From Bradyrhizobium glycinis (lineage in GTDB: Bacteria > Pseudomonadota > Alphaproteobacteria > Rhizobiales > Xanthobacteraceae), in NCBI RefSeq assembly GCF_016031655.1, contig NZ_JACCHQ010000010.1, positions 124,001 through 188,000 of the forward strand: a stretch of DNA of 64,000 bases. The letters are read 5' to 3'. The translations under genes and the position numbers were made by a program. The notes under the pieces were generated by a model. It searched no databases. It worked only from the letters and a program-made list of their open reading frames with translations, and was not told the origin of the DNA. This document shows, piece after piece, positions 32,598 to 42,073 of the stretch. Within the stretch, counting starts at the first letter, position 1. Each line of letters begins with the position of its first letter.

Positions 32598-34976
32598 TCA
32601 CTCCGCCGCTTCCTTGGCTTCAGCCGGCTCGAGCGCCGCGGCGATGGCTTCATCGACGCGCTCCAGCCAGATGAATTCGAGGTTGTCCCGCGCGCTTTTC
32701 GGGATGTCGTCATAGTCCCGCTTGTTGCGCGCCGGCAGCATCACCCGCTTCAGGCCGGCAGCAGCCGCAGCCACCACCTTCTCCTTGATGCCGCCGACCG
32801 GCAGCACCAGGCCGCGCAGCGAGATCTCGCCGGTCATTGCGGTATCGCTGCGCACCGTGCGGTTGGTGAGCAGGGAGGTCAGTGCCGTGAACATCGCAAC
32901 GCCCGCGCTCGGTCCGTCCTTCGGGGTCGCGCCCGCGGGGACGTGAACGTGGATGTCGCTCTTCTCGAACGCTTGCGGATCGATGCCGAGCTGAGCGGCC
33001 CGGCTCTTCACCAGCGTCAGCGCAGCCTGCACGCTCTCGCGCATGACGTCGCCGAGCTGGCCGGTCAGGATCAGCCCGCCCTTGCCGGGCACGCGCGTGG
33101 CTTCGATGAACAGGATGTCACCGCCGACCGGCGTCCAGGCAAGGCCGGTGGCCACGCCCGGAACGCTGGTGCGCAGTGCGATCTCGCCCTCGAAGCGCGG
33201 CTGGCCGAGCACGGTGGCGATGTCCTTTGCCGTCACCACGACCTTCGTGGCCGTGCCTTCGGCGACTTGCACCGCAGCATGCCGGAACACCTTGCCGATC
33301 TCGCGCTCGAGGTTACGCACGCCGGCCTCGCGGGTGTAGCCCTTGACGATCAGCTTCAGGGCCTCCGGCTCGATCTCGGCCTGCCCGGCCGAGAGGCCGT
33401 TGGCTTCCAGTTGCCGCCGCACCAGGTAGCGCTGCGCGATCTCCAGCTTCTCGTCCTCGGTGTAGCCGGCGAGGCTGATCAGCTCCATGCGGTCCAGCAG
33501 CGGACCCGGGATCTGGTCGAGCATGTTGGCGGTCGCGATGAACACCACGCGCGAAAGGTCGAAGGGCACGCCGAGGTAATTGTCCCGGAACGTCCCGTTC
33601 TGCTCGGGGTCGAGCACCTCCAGCATGGCCGCCGACGGATCGCCCTGCACGCCGCGGCCCATCTTGTCGATCTCGTCCAGCATCATGACGCAGTTCCGCG
33701 CGCCCGCCTTCTTGATGCCCTGGATGATGTTGCCGGGCAGCGCACCGATATAGGTGCGGCGGTGACCGCGGATCTCGGCCTCGTCATGCACGCCGCCCAA
33801 GCTGACGCGCACGAAGGAGCGATCCATCGCGCGCGCGATGGACTGGCCGAGCGAGGTCTTGCCGACGCCGGGCGGGCCGACGAAGCACAGGATCGGCGCC
33901 TTGCCCTGCGGGGCGAGCTTGCGGACCGCCAGATATTCGATGATCCGGCTCTTGATCTTCTCCAGGCCGAAATGGTCGGCATCCAGGATGGCGCGCGCCT
34001 CCTTGATGTCGATCGGCTTCTCCTCAGGCAGCGCCCAGGGCAGCTCGATCAGCCAGTCCAGATAGGTGCGGACCATGCCGGCCTCGCCGGCAGCCTCAGG
34101 CATGCGCTCGTAGCGGCGCAGCTCCTTCTTGGCATGCGCCTCCGCCTCCGGCGGCATGTTGGCCTTGGCGATCGCAGCCGTCAGCTCGGTGACTTCGGCC
34201 TGCTTGCCGTCGCCTTCGCCCAGCTGGCGCTGGATCGTCGCCATCTGCTCGCGCAGGATCGCTTCGCGCTGCCGCTCGTCGAAGGAGGCCTTGGTCTGTT
34301 GACCGATCTCCTTGGAGATGCGCAGCACCTCCAGCCGCTCGGCCAGGTGCTTCGACACCTTGTCAATGCGGAGCGCGAGGTCGATGGTCTCCAGCACCTC
34401 CTGCTTGTCCTGCGGCTTGATGTCCATGAACGAGGTCGCCAGATCCGCCAGCGCGCCGGGCGCGCTGGTGCCCTGGAACATGGCGGCCAGCTCGGGCGGT
34501 GCCTGCGGCAGCAACTCGATCGCCTCGATGGCCAGGCGCTGCAGGTTCAGCGCGCGGGCCTCGATCTCGGGCGAGTCCGTGGTCGGCTCGGGGATCTGCT
34601 GGAAGCGCGCGGCGGGGAACGGCGTCCCCGGCAGGAAGTCGAGGATGCGCGCGCGCTGCACGCCCTGGCAGACGATGTGATGGGCGCCGTCGGGCGCGGT
34701 GATGTAGCGCACGATGTTGGCGATGGTCGCGACCCGATAGAGGTCGTCCGGCCCGGGGTCGTTGGTCTCGGGGCTGCGCTGCAGGACGATGCCGACCGGC
34801 CGCTGCTCGCGCAGCGCCTGCTGCGCGGCGGCGATGGACTTGGCCCGGCCGATCGTGATCGGCGCGATCGCGCCGGGAAACAGCACCATCTCGCGCACGG
34901 GGACGATGATCAGCGCGTCGTCGGGGATCTTCACGTCGTTATTGGTCTGTTCGTTGTTCATCTGTTCGGTGGCCAT
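32598..34976 (-). CDS. lon: ATP-dependent protease Lon
   Basis: This protease has 792 residues. An N-terminal substrate-recognition domain (to about residue 300) is followed by an AAA+ ATPase with Walker [10 protein letters not shown] and Walker B MLDEIDKM, and a C-terminal protease with the Ser-Lys dyad S690 (PKDGPSAG) and K733 (GGIKEKV), 43 residues apart as in E. coli Lon. It lies eight bases behind hsp20 in one operon, so it is probably a stress-linked second Lon copy rather than the housekeeping one, which normally follows clpX. The second-copy idea is inference. Confidence 0.96.
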   Translation of the reverse strand: MATEQMNNEQTNNDVKIPDDALIIVPVREMVLFPGAIAPITIGRAKSIAAAQQALREQRPVGIVLQRSPETNDPGPDDLYRVATIANIVRYITAPDGAHHIVCQGVQRARILDFLPGTPFPAARFQQIPEPTTDSPEIEARALNLQRLAIEAIELLPQAPPELAAMFQGTSAPGALADLATSFMDIKPQDKQEVLETIDLALRIDKVSKHLAERLEVLRISKEIGQQTKASFDERQREAILREQMATIQRQLGEGDGKQAEVTELTAAIAKANMPPEAEAHAKKELRRYERMPEAAGEAGMVRTYLDWLIELPWALPEEKPIDIKEARAILDADHFGLEKIKSRIIEYLAVRKLAPQGKAPILCFVGPPGVGKTSLGQSIARAMDRSFVRVSLGGVHDEAEIRGHRRTYIGALPGNIIQGIKKAGARNCVMMLDEIDKMGRGVQGDPSAAMLEVLDPEQNGTFRDNYLGVPFDLSRVVFIATANMLDQIPGPLLDRMELISLAGYTEDEKLEIAQRYLVRRQLEANGLSAGQAEIEPEALKLIVKGYTREAGVRNLEREIGKVFRHAAVQVAEGTATKVVVTAKDIATVLGQPRFEGEIALRTSVPGVATGLAWTPVGGDILFIEATRVPGKGGLILTGQLGDVMRESVQAALTLVKSRAAQLGIDPQAFEKSDIHVHVPAGATPKDGPSAGVAMFTALTSLLTNRTVRSDTAMTGEISLRGLVLPVGGIKEKVVAAAAAGLKRVMLPARNKRDYDDIPKSARDNLEFIWLERVDEAIAAALEPAEAKEAAE

Positions 34977-34984
34977 GATCGACC

Positions 34985-35368
34985 TCAGGATTTCGCGAGG
35001 CGCAGTGCGACGCAGCCGTCCATCACGAAGCGGCTGATGGCGTAGCGGCCGAGGGGCAATGCAATGCGGCGCTCAAAACGCCCTTGCGGCAGCTCGAGTC
35101 GATGGATGCGGGCGTTGCGAAGCTCCGGCGGGAGGGTGCGCTGACCCGAGATGACGAGCACGCCGTCATGGATGACGGTCTCGACATTGTCCGGATTGAC
35201 GCCGGGAAGCGCGACCAGGATCAGGAGCTCACGCTCGGTTTCGAGCACGTCGATCGGCGGCTCCCAGCAGGCTTCTTGGCGGCCGAATTGCTGGCGCAGC
35301 CGATCGGCGCGGGTCAGCGAGTCCAGGGCTTCGGACAGCATCCAGTCGAGGGGATTTTTGGGTTGCAT
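34985..35368 (-). CDS. Hsp20-family small heat shock protein
   Basis: The protein has 127 residues from the ATG at 35366-35368. The alpha-crystallin domain is recognisable from EPPIDVLETERELLILVALPGV through VLVISGQRTLP to the FERRIALPLGRY strand. It holds unfolding proteins for refolding or for degradation by Lon, encoded eight bases downstream. On the minus strand a CCCCATAT (35398-35405) resembles the RpoH -10 element, but no matching -35 is clear. No ROSE-type thermometer leader was found. Confidence 0.88.
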   Translation of the reverse strand: MQPKNPLDWMLSEALDSLTRADRLRQQFGRQEACWEPPIDVLETERELLILVALPGVNPDNVETVIHDGVLVISGQRTLPPELRNARIHRLELPQGRFERRIALPLGRYAISRFVMDGCVALRLAKS

Positions 35369-35536
35369 GATGCGGGCTCTGGGATGGGAAAGCCTGCATA
35401 TGGGGCTGGTTCCAGGGAAATCCAGTGCGGAAATCCGGTGCGGTGGCGCCGATGTGCCATGCGCGGTCGTGCGATCAAGGCAAGCGAACGCCGCGGCATG
35501 TGGCCGCGACGTTCCGTTCATTGGCAGGGCGCGAGG

Positions 35537-36103
35537 TCAGGCCGCCGCGCGGTAGTCTTCTTCCGCTTCGAGGTTGATCACGGAGGTGGCAAGCTCGGTC
35601 AGCGTCTGATCGGTCGCCTCTTCCTCGTCCAGCGTCTCCTGGAGCAGCCTTGCTGCGTCCTGCATGCCGAGCTCCTCGGCCCAGGTGCGCAGCGTGCCGT
35701 AGCGGGAGATCTCGTAATGCTCGACCGACTGGGCGGACGCGAGCAGTCCGGCGTCGAGCGCCGGCGCGCCCTTGAACTCCTTCATGATCTCGGCGCCCTC
35801 GTCGGCAATGCCGTTGATGGCCTCGCAGGGCTTGCCGCGTGCCGGCTTGCCCAGCATCTTGAAGATCTGGTCGAGCCGTTTGACCTGGCCCTGGGTCTCG
35901 CGCAAATGCTTGTTGAAGGCGGCCGCAAGCTCCTTGGAATTCGCGGCCTTGGCCATCTTGGGCAGGGTCTTGATGATCTTGTTCTCGGCGAAATAGATGT
36001 CCTTCAGCGTCTCCAGAAACAGGTCGCTGAGCATCTTCGGCGCCTGACGCGGCCGGCGCGCCGCGGTCTTCTTGGTCGTGCGTTTCTTCGCTCGTTTAGC
36101 CAT
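35537..36103 (-). CDS. DUF892 ferritin-like protein (YciE/YciF family)
   Basis: This 188-residue protein has a lysine/arginine-rich N-terminus, then a four-helix bundle. Helices carry the acidic and histidine residues of the ferritin-like site (DIYFAENKIIKTL, then QSVEHYEISRYGTL and ETLDEEEATDQTL). The family is stress-induced and may bind a di-metal centre; the exact role is not known. It lies upstream of the hsp20-lon operon on the same strand with a gap of about 170 bases. Confidence 0.9.
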   Translation of the reverse strand: MAKRAKKRTTKKTAARRPRQAPKMLSDLFLETLKDIYFAENKIIKTLPKMAKAANSKELAAAFNKHLRETQGQVKRLDQIFKMLGKPARGKPCEAINGIADEGAEIMKEFKGAPALDAGLLASAQSVEHYEISRYGTLRTWAEELGMQDAARLLQETLDEEEATDQTLTELATSVINLEAEEDYRAAA

Positions 36104-36201
36104 ACGTCCTCCTCATGAGGCGACACGGGAAGGCCTCGCCTTCCTCAATCCTCGGGCGATCAAAGCCGTCGGAGAACGAAAGTTCCAAACTGCAACCTTG
36201 C

Positions 36202-36408
36202 TCAGGTCGGGCGTTTGTAGGGGTCTTCCTGGCGCTGGCGTTCTTCCGTCGCCCGGTCGAGGCGTGCGCGCTCGCTGCGGCGCAGATGGCCGGCCTTCAT
36301 CACCCCGTAAACGAGGGCCCCGCCGAGCACGAACGCGCCGATGAACCAGAGCCAAAGCATCTGGGCCGAGGCGTGGCCCAACAGCATGCTAACTCCGCTG
36401 TCGCTCAT
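36202..36408 (-). CDS. Small single-pass membrane protein
   Basis: The ATG at 36406-36408 has GGAG seven bases upstream and opens 68 codons. One membrane segment (residues 17-37, LWLWFIGAFVLGGALVYGVM) is followed by a highly charged cytoplasmic tail (HLRRSERARLDRATEERQRQ). The topology resembles short membrane-anchored accessory proteins. I do not recognise a family. The gap between it and the DUF892 gene (36104-36201) shows no gene. Confidence 0.7.
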   Translation of the reverse strand: MSDSGVSMLLGHASAQMLWLWFIGAFVLGGALVYGVMKAGHLRRSERARLDRATEERQRQEDPYKRPT

Positions 36409-36494
36409 GATTGGTCTCCACCATTGTCCATTGCTGTCACGCAGAGCTAAGTCGGCGGCCGAAACCTCGTTCCATGCAACCGCGGCCTGCGGCG

Positions 36495-37682
36495 TCAGAC
36501 CAGGTCGGTGAGTCGTTGCCGTGTGGCGGGCGCCTTCGGCTCGCCGCCCCGGGCGGTGAAGTCTCCGGCTTCGGTGGAGGTCCGCAGCCATTTCGCCACG
36601 TCGCCGATCGCTTCCCGCGGCGAGCGCCCCAACTTGCGCAAACCGCGAAAATATTCGAGCTGAAGGTGGGCCGACGTGCCGCGCTTGGGAATCGACTTCA
36701 GATGCTGGATGTCGTCTTCGATGCCGAGATGATGGACGTGGGGTGCCACCATGGCGATCACCGCATCGAGCCAGCTTCTGAACGCGACCGGCTCGAACGA
36801 CACCAGGTCGATATAGGTGCCGTCGGTTCCGTAACGCTGGGCGCGCCAGCGGTTCTCTTCGACCAGCGCGCGGTGCACGGCCGAATAGGTGGCGTTCAGC
36901 TCGGGATGGTGGATTGCGTGGCGGACCAGCGCGCGGAACAGCGCCGCGATCGCCACCGAATCCGCAATCGCCGTGCAGCAATCGGTGATGCGAAGCTCGA
37001 GGGTCGGATGCTGCAGCGAGGGCCGCAACGCCCACCAGACATAGGTGGCGTTGGGGACGATGCCGGCATCGACCAAGGTCTTCACGTAGGTCTCGTATTC
37101 GGAAAGGTTCCGAAACATCTCGGGAAAGCCGGTCCGGGGCAGGGCGTCGTTGGCGGCATTGCGGTAGCCCAGCAATCCCGTCGGGTAGCCGCACCAGAAC
37201 GGCGAGGAGGTCGAGAGCGCCAGCAGCAGCGGCAGGAACGGCACCAGGCGGTGCATGATCTCGACGCGCAAATCGGGCTCGGGGACCTCGACATGGACGT
37301 GCAGTCCGCTGATCGGGTTACCGAGGCCGACCATCCCGAGATCGCTGATGACCTTGCTGTAGCGGCGCTTGCGCGTCATGCGCTGCTGCTGCGGCTGCGC
37401 CAGCGGGTGTGTGCCGGCCGCGATGATGCCAACGCCGTGGTCCTTGCCAACCTCGGTGAGCACCGAACGATAATGCGCGAGCTCGGCCAGCGCATCGGCC
37501 GAAGACGTCAGCGGCGGGGTTGCCACCTCGATCTGCGATTGCAGGATCTCGGTGGTCAACCGTTCGCCGAGGCGCTTCTGCGCCGCCGCCATGTAAGGCT
37601 TGGGCAGCTCGTATCGCGGCGCCGCGGACTGGCGGTTGACCAGGAAGTATTCCTCTTCGATGCCGAAGCGGTAGCGGTGCAT
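36495..37682 (-). CDS. Carboxylate-amine ligase, glutamate-cysteine ligase 2 family (YbdK-like)
   Basis: The enzyme has 395 residues and begins with the family signature FGIEEEYFLV. Other visible motifs are SQIEVATPP, GLHVHVEVPEPDLRVE (metal-binding histidines) and ATYVWWALRPS/LELRITDCC. The family makes a gamma-glutamyl amide bond using ATP. It starts three bases after the stop of the glutamine-amidotransferase-like gene, so the two form an operon. The amine partner may be cysteine or another amine; YbdK itself has weak glutamate-cysteine ligase activity. Confidence 0.92.
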   Translation of the reverse strand: MHRYRFGIEEEYFLVNRQSAAPRYELPKPYMAAAQKRLGERLTTEILQSQIEVATPPLTSSADALAELAHYRSVLTEVGKDHGVGIIAAGTHPLAQPQQQRMTRKRRYSKVISDLGMVGLGNPISGLHVHVEVPEPDLRVEIMHRLVPFLPLLLALSTSSPFWCGYPTGLLGYRNAANDALPRTGFPEMFRNLSEYETYVKTLVDAGIVPNATYVWWALRPSLQHPTLELRITDCCTAIADSVAIAALFRALVRHAIHHPELNATYSAVHRALVEENRWRAQRYGTDGTYIDLVSFEPVAFRSWLDAVIAMVAPHVHHLGIEDDIQHLKSIPKRGTSAHLQLEYFRGLRKLGRSPREAIGDVAKWLRTSTEAGDFTARGGEPKAPATRQRLTDLV

Positions 37683-37685
37683 GAC

Positions 37686-38504
37686 CTATGCCGCCCCCTG
37701 CGCCCTGGCGTGGCGGCGAACCGCGTCCCCAAAAGCCGCCAGAATGCGCGCCGAGGCGTGGTCGGAGCTCGCCCAATAATCGGGGTGAAAAAGGGTGCCG
37801 AGCGCAAACTCGCTCGCGCCCTCAACGCTGGCGGCCTCGATCGAACCGTCGTCGGCGACGGCCTCCGCGACGAGACCCGGTGCGAGATCGGCGATCAGGA
37901 AGCTGTGCAGCGAATTCACCATGATCGAGTCCGCGCCGCAGATCTGTTGCAGGACGCCGCCTTTGCGCAGCGTCACCTTCTGCCGCAGCCGGTAGCGGGC
38001 GTCCTCGTTGTCCGCCTCGGGCGTGCCATGGCGTTGCTCCTCGGGCAAATCGTCGGGCTCCTTCGCCAGTGCGCCGCCGAAGGCGACATTCAGCTCCTGG
38101 AAGCCGCGGCAGATGAACAGAGCGGGGATGCCTCGCGCCAGCGCCCGCGGGATCAGGCGCAGCGCGACCTCGTCGCGGAATTCGTCGAACGGGCCGTCGC
38201 GCCCCTCGTCGACCGTTCGTCCATAGCGGGACGGATGAACGTTGGTCTGTCCGCCACCGACGAAGAGGCCGTCGAGCCCGTCCAGATAGGCATCGATGTC
38301 AGCTTCGGGCGCCGCGGGCAGAATCCGCGGCACGGCGCCTGCGACAAGACCGATCGCATTGACACAGACCATCGAGACCGCGGCGAGCTGCTCGCCGCGT
38401 GCGACCATGGAATCGGAGAGAATGCCGACCTGCGGTGCACCGCTGCGCCCCTGCCACTGCCCACGCGAGGCGCTACGCCGCCATTGCTGAAGGCCGTATT
38501 CCAC
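37686..38504 (-). CDS. Class I glutamine amidotransferase-like hydrolase (PuuD-like)
   Basis: The frame carries the amidotransferase nucleophile elbow in FICRGFQELNVAFGG, as in gamma-glutamyl-GABA hydrolase PuuD, with NSLHSF and FHPDYW providing the histidine partner; the usual acidic residue after HP is aspartate instead of glutamate. GLFVGGGQTNVHPSRY is the PuuD-type GGxD/P loop. The N-terminus is uncertain: the open frame runs up to 38711 without an ATG, so I choose a GTG at 38502-38504. It is coupled to the YbdK-like ligase, suggesting that the pair makes and removes a gamma-glutamyl group. Confidence 0.75.
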   Translation of the reverse strand: MEYGLQQWRRSASRGQWQGRSGAPQVGILSDSMVARGEQLAAVSMVCVNAIGLVAGAVPRILPAAPEADIDAYLDGLDGLFVGGGQTNVHPSRYGRTVDEGRDGPFDEFRDEVALRLIPRALARGIPALFICRGFQELNVAFGGALAKEPDDLPEEQRHGTPEADNEDARYRLRQKVTLRKGGVLQQICGADSIMVNSLHSFLIADLAPGLVAEAVADDGSIEAASVEGASEFALGTLFHPDYWASSDHASARILAAFGDAVRRHARAQGAA

Positions 38505-39072
38505 GGCGTCCGCCGCGCTGCCGAATTGATGAATCGCCGCCTTGAGCTCTTTGACGTTTGTCCCTAATCGAAGTGCCCAGCGGCTGCAGGCAACGCCATC
38601 GTGCGGATCAATTCTGGAACGGGGCTCGTGCAATTGCTTTGGCTGCTTCTGTTCGTGTATCGATGCACAGTGAAACGGCAATCGTCGGGAATGGTTGCTT
38701 CGCGATTGCACTGTTCGATCTCATTGCCTCCGCACCAGTCTTAACTTTTGTTATTGCTCGCACGTGGACAGCCGAACCGGGAGAGACGTCCAAGTGGTTT
38801 CTCCCTGTGCTTTCTTTCCGCGGGCCTGATAGCACGCACGCGCGGTCGCAGCGGAAATGCCGTGCTCTCGTGCGTCCTCGTCGCCTATTCCGTGCAGTTC
38901 GTCATAAACGGGTCGCGGCGGTCCGGACCGGCCTGCCCTGGAGCTGCGACAATCTGTTAACCTGGTGCTATCCCGTCGGCTGGTGTGTCACGGCATACGG
39001 GACGCTTTCGCTTGCACTGTCATGTTGCTTTGACGTACTCCCGTCCAATAAGCCCTTCGACAGGAAATCGAC
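38505..39072. other. Intergenic region
   Basis: This stretch of about 570 bases lies between the divergent amidotransferase-like gene (minus) and the aldolase (plus). The right part (38590-39060) is less GC-rich than the genes and shows no convincing frame. It should hold promoters for both sides. No palindromic repeat was seen. The left 200 bases may be the 5' end of the amidotransferase-like gene, whose start is unsure. Confidence 0.5.
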
Positions 39073-39726
39073 ATGTCGATGACAGCGGACGAACTCGCCA
39101 AGAGACAGGCCATTATCGACGCCTGCCGGCGCATGAATGCGCTCGGCATCAACCAGGGCACATCAGGCAATATCAGCGTCCGGCATGCGGGCGGGCTCCT
39201 GGTGACGCCGACCAGCGTGCCCTATGAGGCCATGAGTCCGGACCAGATCGTCTTCATGGCCATGGACGGCTCGCACGCGCCCGACCAGAAGCCGTCGAGC
39301 GAATGGCGCTTTCATCGCGACATCCTGAAGTCGCGGCCCGACGTCAACGCCGTCGTGCACGCCCACCCGACCTATTGCACCATCCTGGCGATCATGGGCA
39401 TGGAGATCCCTCCCGTGCATTACATGATCGCGGCGGCGGGCGGCGACAACATCCGCTGCGCGCCCTACGCGACGTACGGGACGGCGGAGCTGTCCGAGCA
39501 TGCGGTGCGGGCGCTGGAGGGTCGGCTCGCCTGCCTGCTCGATCATCACGGCATGATCGCGATCGGCAAGACCTTGGACAAGGCGATGTGGCTGGCGGTC
39601 GAAGTCGAGACGCTGGCGCGGCAATATCACGGCTGTCTGCAGATCGGACAACCGCCCCTGCTCCCCAGCGATGAGATCGAGCGGGTCCGTCAGCGCATGG
39701 CCGGCTACGGCCTGTCGGAAGGGTAG
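39073..39726 (+). CDS. Class II aldolase/adducin-family protein
   Basis: The protein has 217 residues with the zinc site of L-fuculose-phosphate-type aldolases: H96 and H98 (VVHAHPTY) and H158 (LLDHHG), with an acidic residue E77 in SSEWRFH. TSGNISVR near residue 31 is the phosphate-binding loop. It likely cleaves or retro-aldolises a sugar phosphate or related compound. The ribosome site GACAGGAAATCG precedes the start. The CLC-type gene follows on the same strand after 12 bases. Confidence 0.92.
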   Translation: MSMTADELAKRQAIIDACRRMNALGINQGTSGNISVRHAGGLLVTPTSVPYEAMSPDQIVFMAMDGSHAPDQKPSSEWRFHRDILKSRPDVNAVVHAHPTYCTILAIMGMEIPPVHYMIAAAGGDNIRCAPYATYGTAELSEHAVRALEGRLACLLDHHGMIAIGKTLDKAMWLAVEVETLARQYHGCLQIGQPPLLPSDEIERVRQRMAGYGLSEG

Positions 39727-39738
39727 GGCGGGCCAAAG

Positions 39739-41526
39739 GTGTTCGTGCGGATCAGGCATCTCGTCGATCGCAAGCGGACGAACCGCACCATGGTTCGGAT
39801 GCGCGCCCTGCTGCGCAGCAACGAGTTCTACCTGATCCCGCTCGCGCTGGTGATCGGCACGCTCGCTGGCGCGGTCGTGACGCTGATGGCCCTGATCGCC
39901 CAGATCGCGCATGTCGTGATCTACGGCATTCCCATTGATGTCCACCTGTCGGCCCACGCGAGCGTCAGTCCCTGGGCGGCACTGATCGCACCCGCGCTCG
40001 GCGGGCTGTCCCTCGGAATCATGGAATGGTCGCGGCGGCGCATGAGGATATCGAACGCGGTCGATCCGATCGAGGCGAACGCGCTGCGGGGCGGCAATCT
40101 GTCGATGCGCGACAGCGTGGTGGTCGCAGGCCAGACTCTGATCTCGAATGGCTGCGGCGCCTCCGTCGGCCTCGAGGCGGGCTACACCCAGATCGGCTCC
40201 GGCATCGCCTCGCAGCTCGGCAAGTTCTTCAATCTCCGCCGCAACGATCTGCGCCTGATGGTCGGTTGCGGGGCCGCGGCGGCGATCGCGGCGGCGTTCG
40301 GCGCGCCGATCACCGGCGCCTTCTACGCCTGCGAGTTGATCGTCGGCGTCTATGCGGTCGGCAGTGCCGCGCCGATCCTCGCCGCCTCCCTTGCGGGGGC
40401 CTTGACCGCGCAATGGCTGGGCGGCGCGCCATACTCGCTGGAGATACCCAAGGTCAGCGCCGTCGGTGTCGAGCAATATCTGGCGCTGATCGGGCTCGCC
40501 CTCATCACCAGCGGCGTCGGCATCGCCGTGATGCGCTCCTCGCCGATGTTCGAGCGGCTGTTCGCCTGGATGCCGGTCTGGCTGCGTCCGGTGATCGGCG
40601 GCCTCATCGTCGGCGGGTTCGCCATCATCACGCCGCAGGTTCTCGCGGCCGGCCATGGCGCCATGGTGCTCGATCTTTTCCACGAGATGACGGTCGGCCT
40701 GATCGCGCTGATCATCGCCTTGAAGGTGACGGCCTGCCTGATCTCGCTCGCCTCGGGCTTTCGCGGCGGCCTGTTCTTCGCCTCGCTGTTCGTCGGCAGC
40801 CTGATCGGAAAGTTCTTTGCCGCGGTGCTGCTGCTCATCAGCCCGAACTTCGCGATCGATCCGCTGGTGGCGATGCTGACCGGCATGGCGACGCTCGGCG
40901 TCGCCATCGTCGGCGGCCCCCTCACGATGTCGTTCCTCGTGCTCGAGATGACACGCAACGTCGACGTCACCGCCGTGGTGCTGGCCGGCTGCATCGTGAC
41001 CTCGATCTGCGTGCGCTTCATGTTCGGCCACTCCTTCTCGACCTGGCGCCTGCATCTGCGCGGCGAGACCATCCGCAGCGCCAACGACGTCGGCTGGCTG
41101 CGCAATCTCACGGTCGAGCGCCTGATGCGCTCGGATGTCGGCAAGGTGCCCTCGACCACGACGATCGCCGCCGCGCGCCGCGAGTTCGCGCTCGGCTCGC
41201 GGCCGGGAATCGTCATCGTCAACAATGCTGACGAATATGTCGGCCTCGTCCTGCTGCCCGATTTGTTCTCCAGCGACCTTGACACCATCGCCGACGACAT
41301 CCAGGTGATCGAGCTCGCCCGCCTGATCGACATCGTGCTGATCCCGGAAATGAACGTGAAGTCGGCGATGGCGGTGTTCGACGAAGCCGAGGCGGAGATG
41401 CTGGCGGTGGTCGATTCCACCGACAGCCGCAAGGTGGTCGGCTTCCTCACCGAGAATTTCGCCCGCCGCCGCTATGTCGAGGAGATCGACAAGGCGACGA
41501 GAGGCGTGCTGGGGGCGCTGTCGTAA
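39739..41526 (+). CDS. CLC-family chloride channel/antiporter with C-terminal CBS domains
   Basis: This inner-membrane protein has 595 residues. The CLC core covers about residues 25-430 with the segments NGCGASVGLEAGYTQIGS, GFRGGLFFAS and GMATLGVAIVGGPLTM; CBS-type domains cover about 460-590. The gating glutamate position (GLEAG) is kept but the surrounding motif (usually GREGP) and the second motif (usually GGIFAP, here RGGLFFAS) are altered. Start is a GTG with a weak ribosome site. It probably moves chloride or another anion such as fluoride, perhaps with protons. Confidence 0.85.
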   Translation: MFVRIRHLVDRKRTNRTMVRMRALLRSNEFYLIPLALVIGTLAGAVVTLMALIAQIAHVVIYGIPIDVHLSAHASVSPWAALIAPALGGLSLGIMEWSRRRMRISNAVDPIEANALRGGNLSMRDSVVVAGQTLISNGCGASVGLEAGYTQIGSGIASQLGKFFNLRRNDLRLMVGCGAAAAIAAAFGAPITGAFYACELIVGVYAVGSAAPILAASLAGALTAQWLGGAPYSLEIPKVSAVGVEQYLALIGLALITSGVGIAVMRSSPMFERLFAWMPVWLRPVIGGLIVGGFAIITPQVLAAGHGAMVLDLFHEMTVGLIALIIALKVTACLISLASGFRGGLFFASLFVGSLIGKFFAAVLLLISPNFAIDPLVAMLTGMATLGVAIVGGPLTMSFLVLEMTRNVDVTAVVLAGCIVTSICVRFMFGHSFSTWRLHLRGETIRSANDVGWLRNLTVERLMRSDVGKVPSTTTIAAARREFALGSRPGIVIVNNADEYVGLVLLPDLFSSDLDTIADDIQVIELARLIDIVLIPEMNVKSAMAVFDEAEAEMLAVVDSTDSRKVVGFLTENFARRRYVEEIDKATRGVLGALS

Positions 41527-41533
41527 GCGCGGG

Positions 41534-41785
41534 TCACCGGCCGGGTGGGGTTGCGACGAGCCAGGCCACGATCCGGCGGACCAGCGGCAGCACCACCAGC
41601 AGCGTCGGGAACGCGACGAGCCAGGACAGTCCCCAGGCGCCCGGCCAGGTCGCCAGGAACGCCGGCGTTGCTCCCAGGCTCCGCAGCGTCGAAATGACCG
41701 ACACCACCGCCGTCATGAGGATGGACAGCACGAATGGCATCACGATCGGCGCATAGCGCGCCGGCAGTTTGCGAACCACAATCAT
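41534..41785 (-). CDS. DUF2798 two-helix membrane protein
   Basis: The chosen ATG at 41783-41785 gives 83 residues; an ATG at 41837-41839 would add 18. Two membrane segments (PIVMPFVLSILMTAVVSVIS and WGLSWLVAFPTLLVVLPLV) are separated by a short loop with TLRSLGATPAFLATW. The pattern is that of DUF2798 proteins. The function is unknown. It converges on the CLC gene with a gap of only seven bases. Confidence 0.72.
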   Translation of the reverse strand: MIVVRKLPARYAPIVMPFVLSILMTAVVSVISTLRSLGATPAFLATWPGAWGLSWLVAFPTLLVVLPLVRRIVAWLVATPPGR

Positions 41786-42073
41786 CTGGTTTCTCTTGGA
41801 AAAGGACGCGTCGATCACGTTGAACCCTGGAAATGGCATCGATCCCGACGGCGTCGGTTGATGCGTTGGTTCACGTGAAACGCTTACGGCGACCGAATAC
41901 GGCGCGGCTGTTCATTAACCGCTCAGGTTGGGTGGTTCAAGCTGGATCTGATCGTTCGGTTTACAATCGTTCAAAGCGTGGCAGATCGCCGCGATCATGA
42001 AACCATTTCAGTGGTTTGCGGATTATAGATCGTTTGCTTATGTCTCTTTGGGCGAGAAGAGAGGAAATTGAGC

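Noticed and set aside
32400..35045. A long plus-strand open frame opposite lon
   Set aside because: Lon is certain from its Walker and Ser-Lys motifs; the antisense frame has no signal peptide, domain or ribosome site.
35369..35536. A ROSE-type RNA thermometer upstream of hsp20
   Set aside because: Bradyrhizobium small heat-shock genes often have one, but no folded leader that masks a ribosome site could be drawn here.
36411..38567. A long plus-strand open frame opposite the ligase and amidotransferase genes
   Set aside because: It is the antisense shadow of two recognised enzymes and shows no coherent domain.
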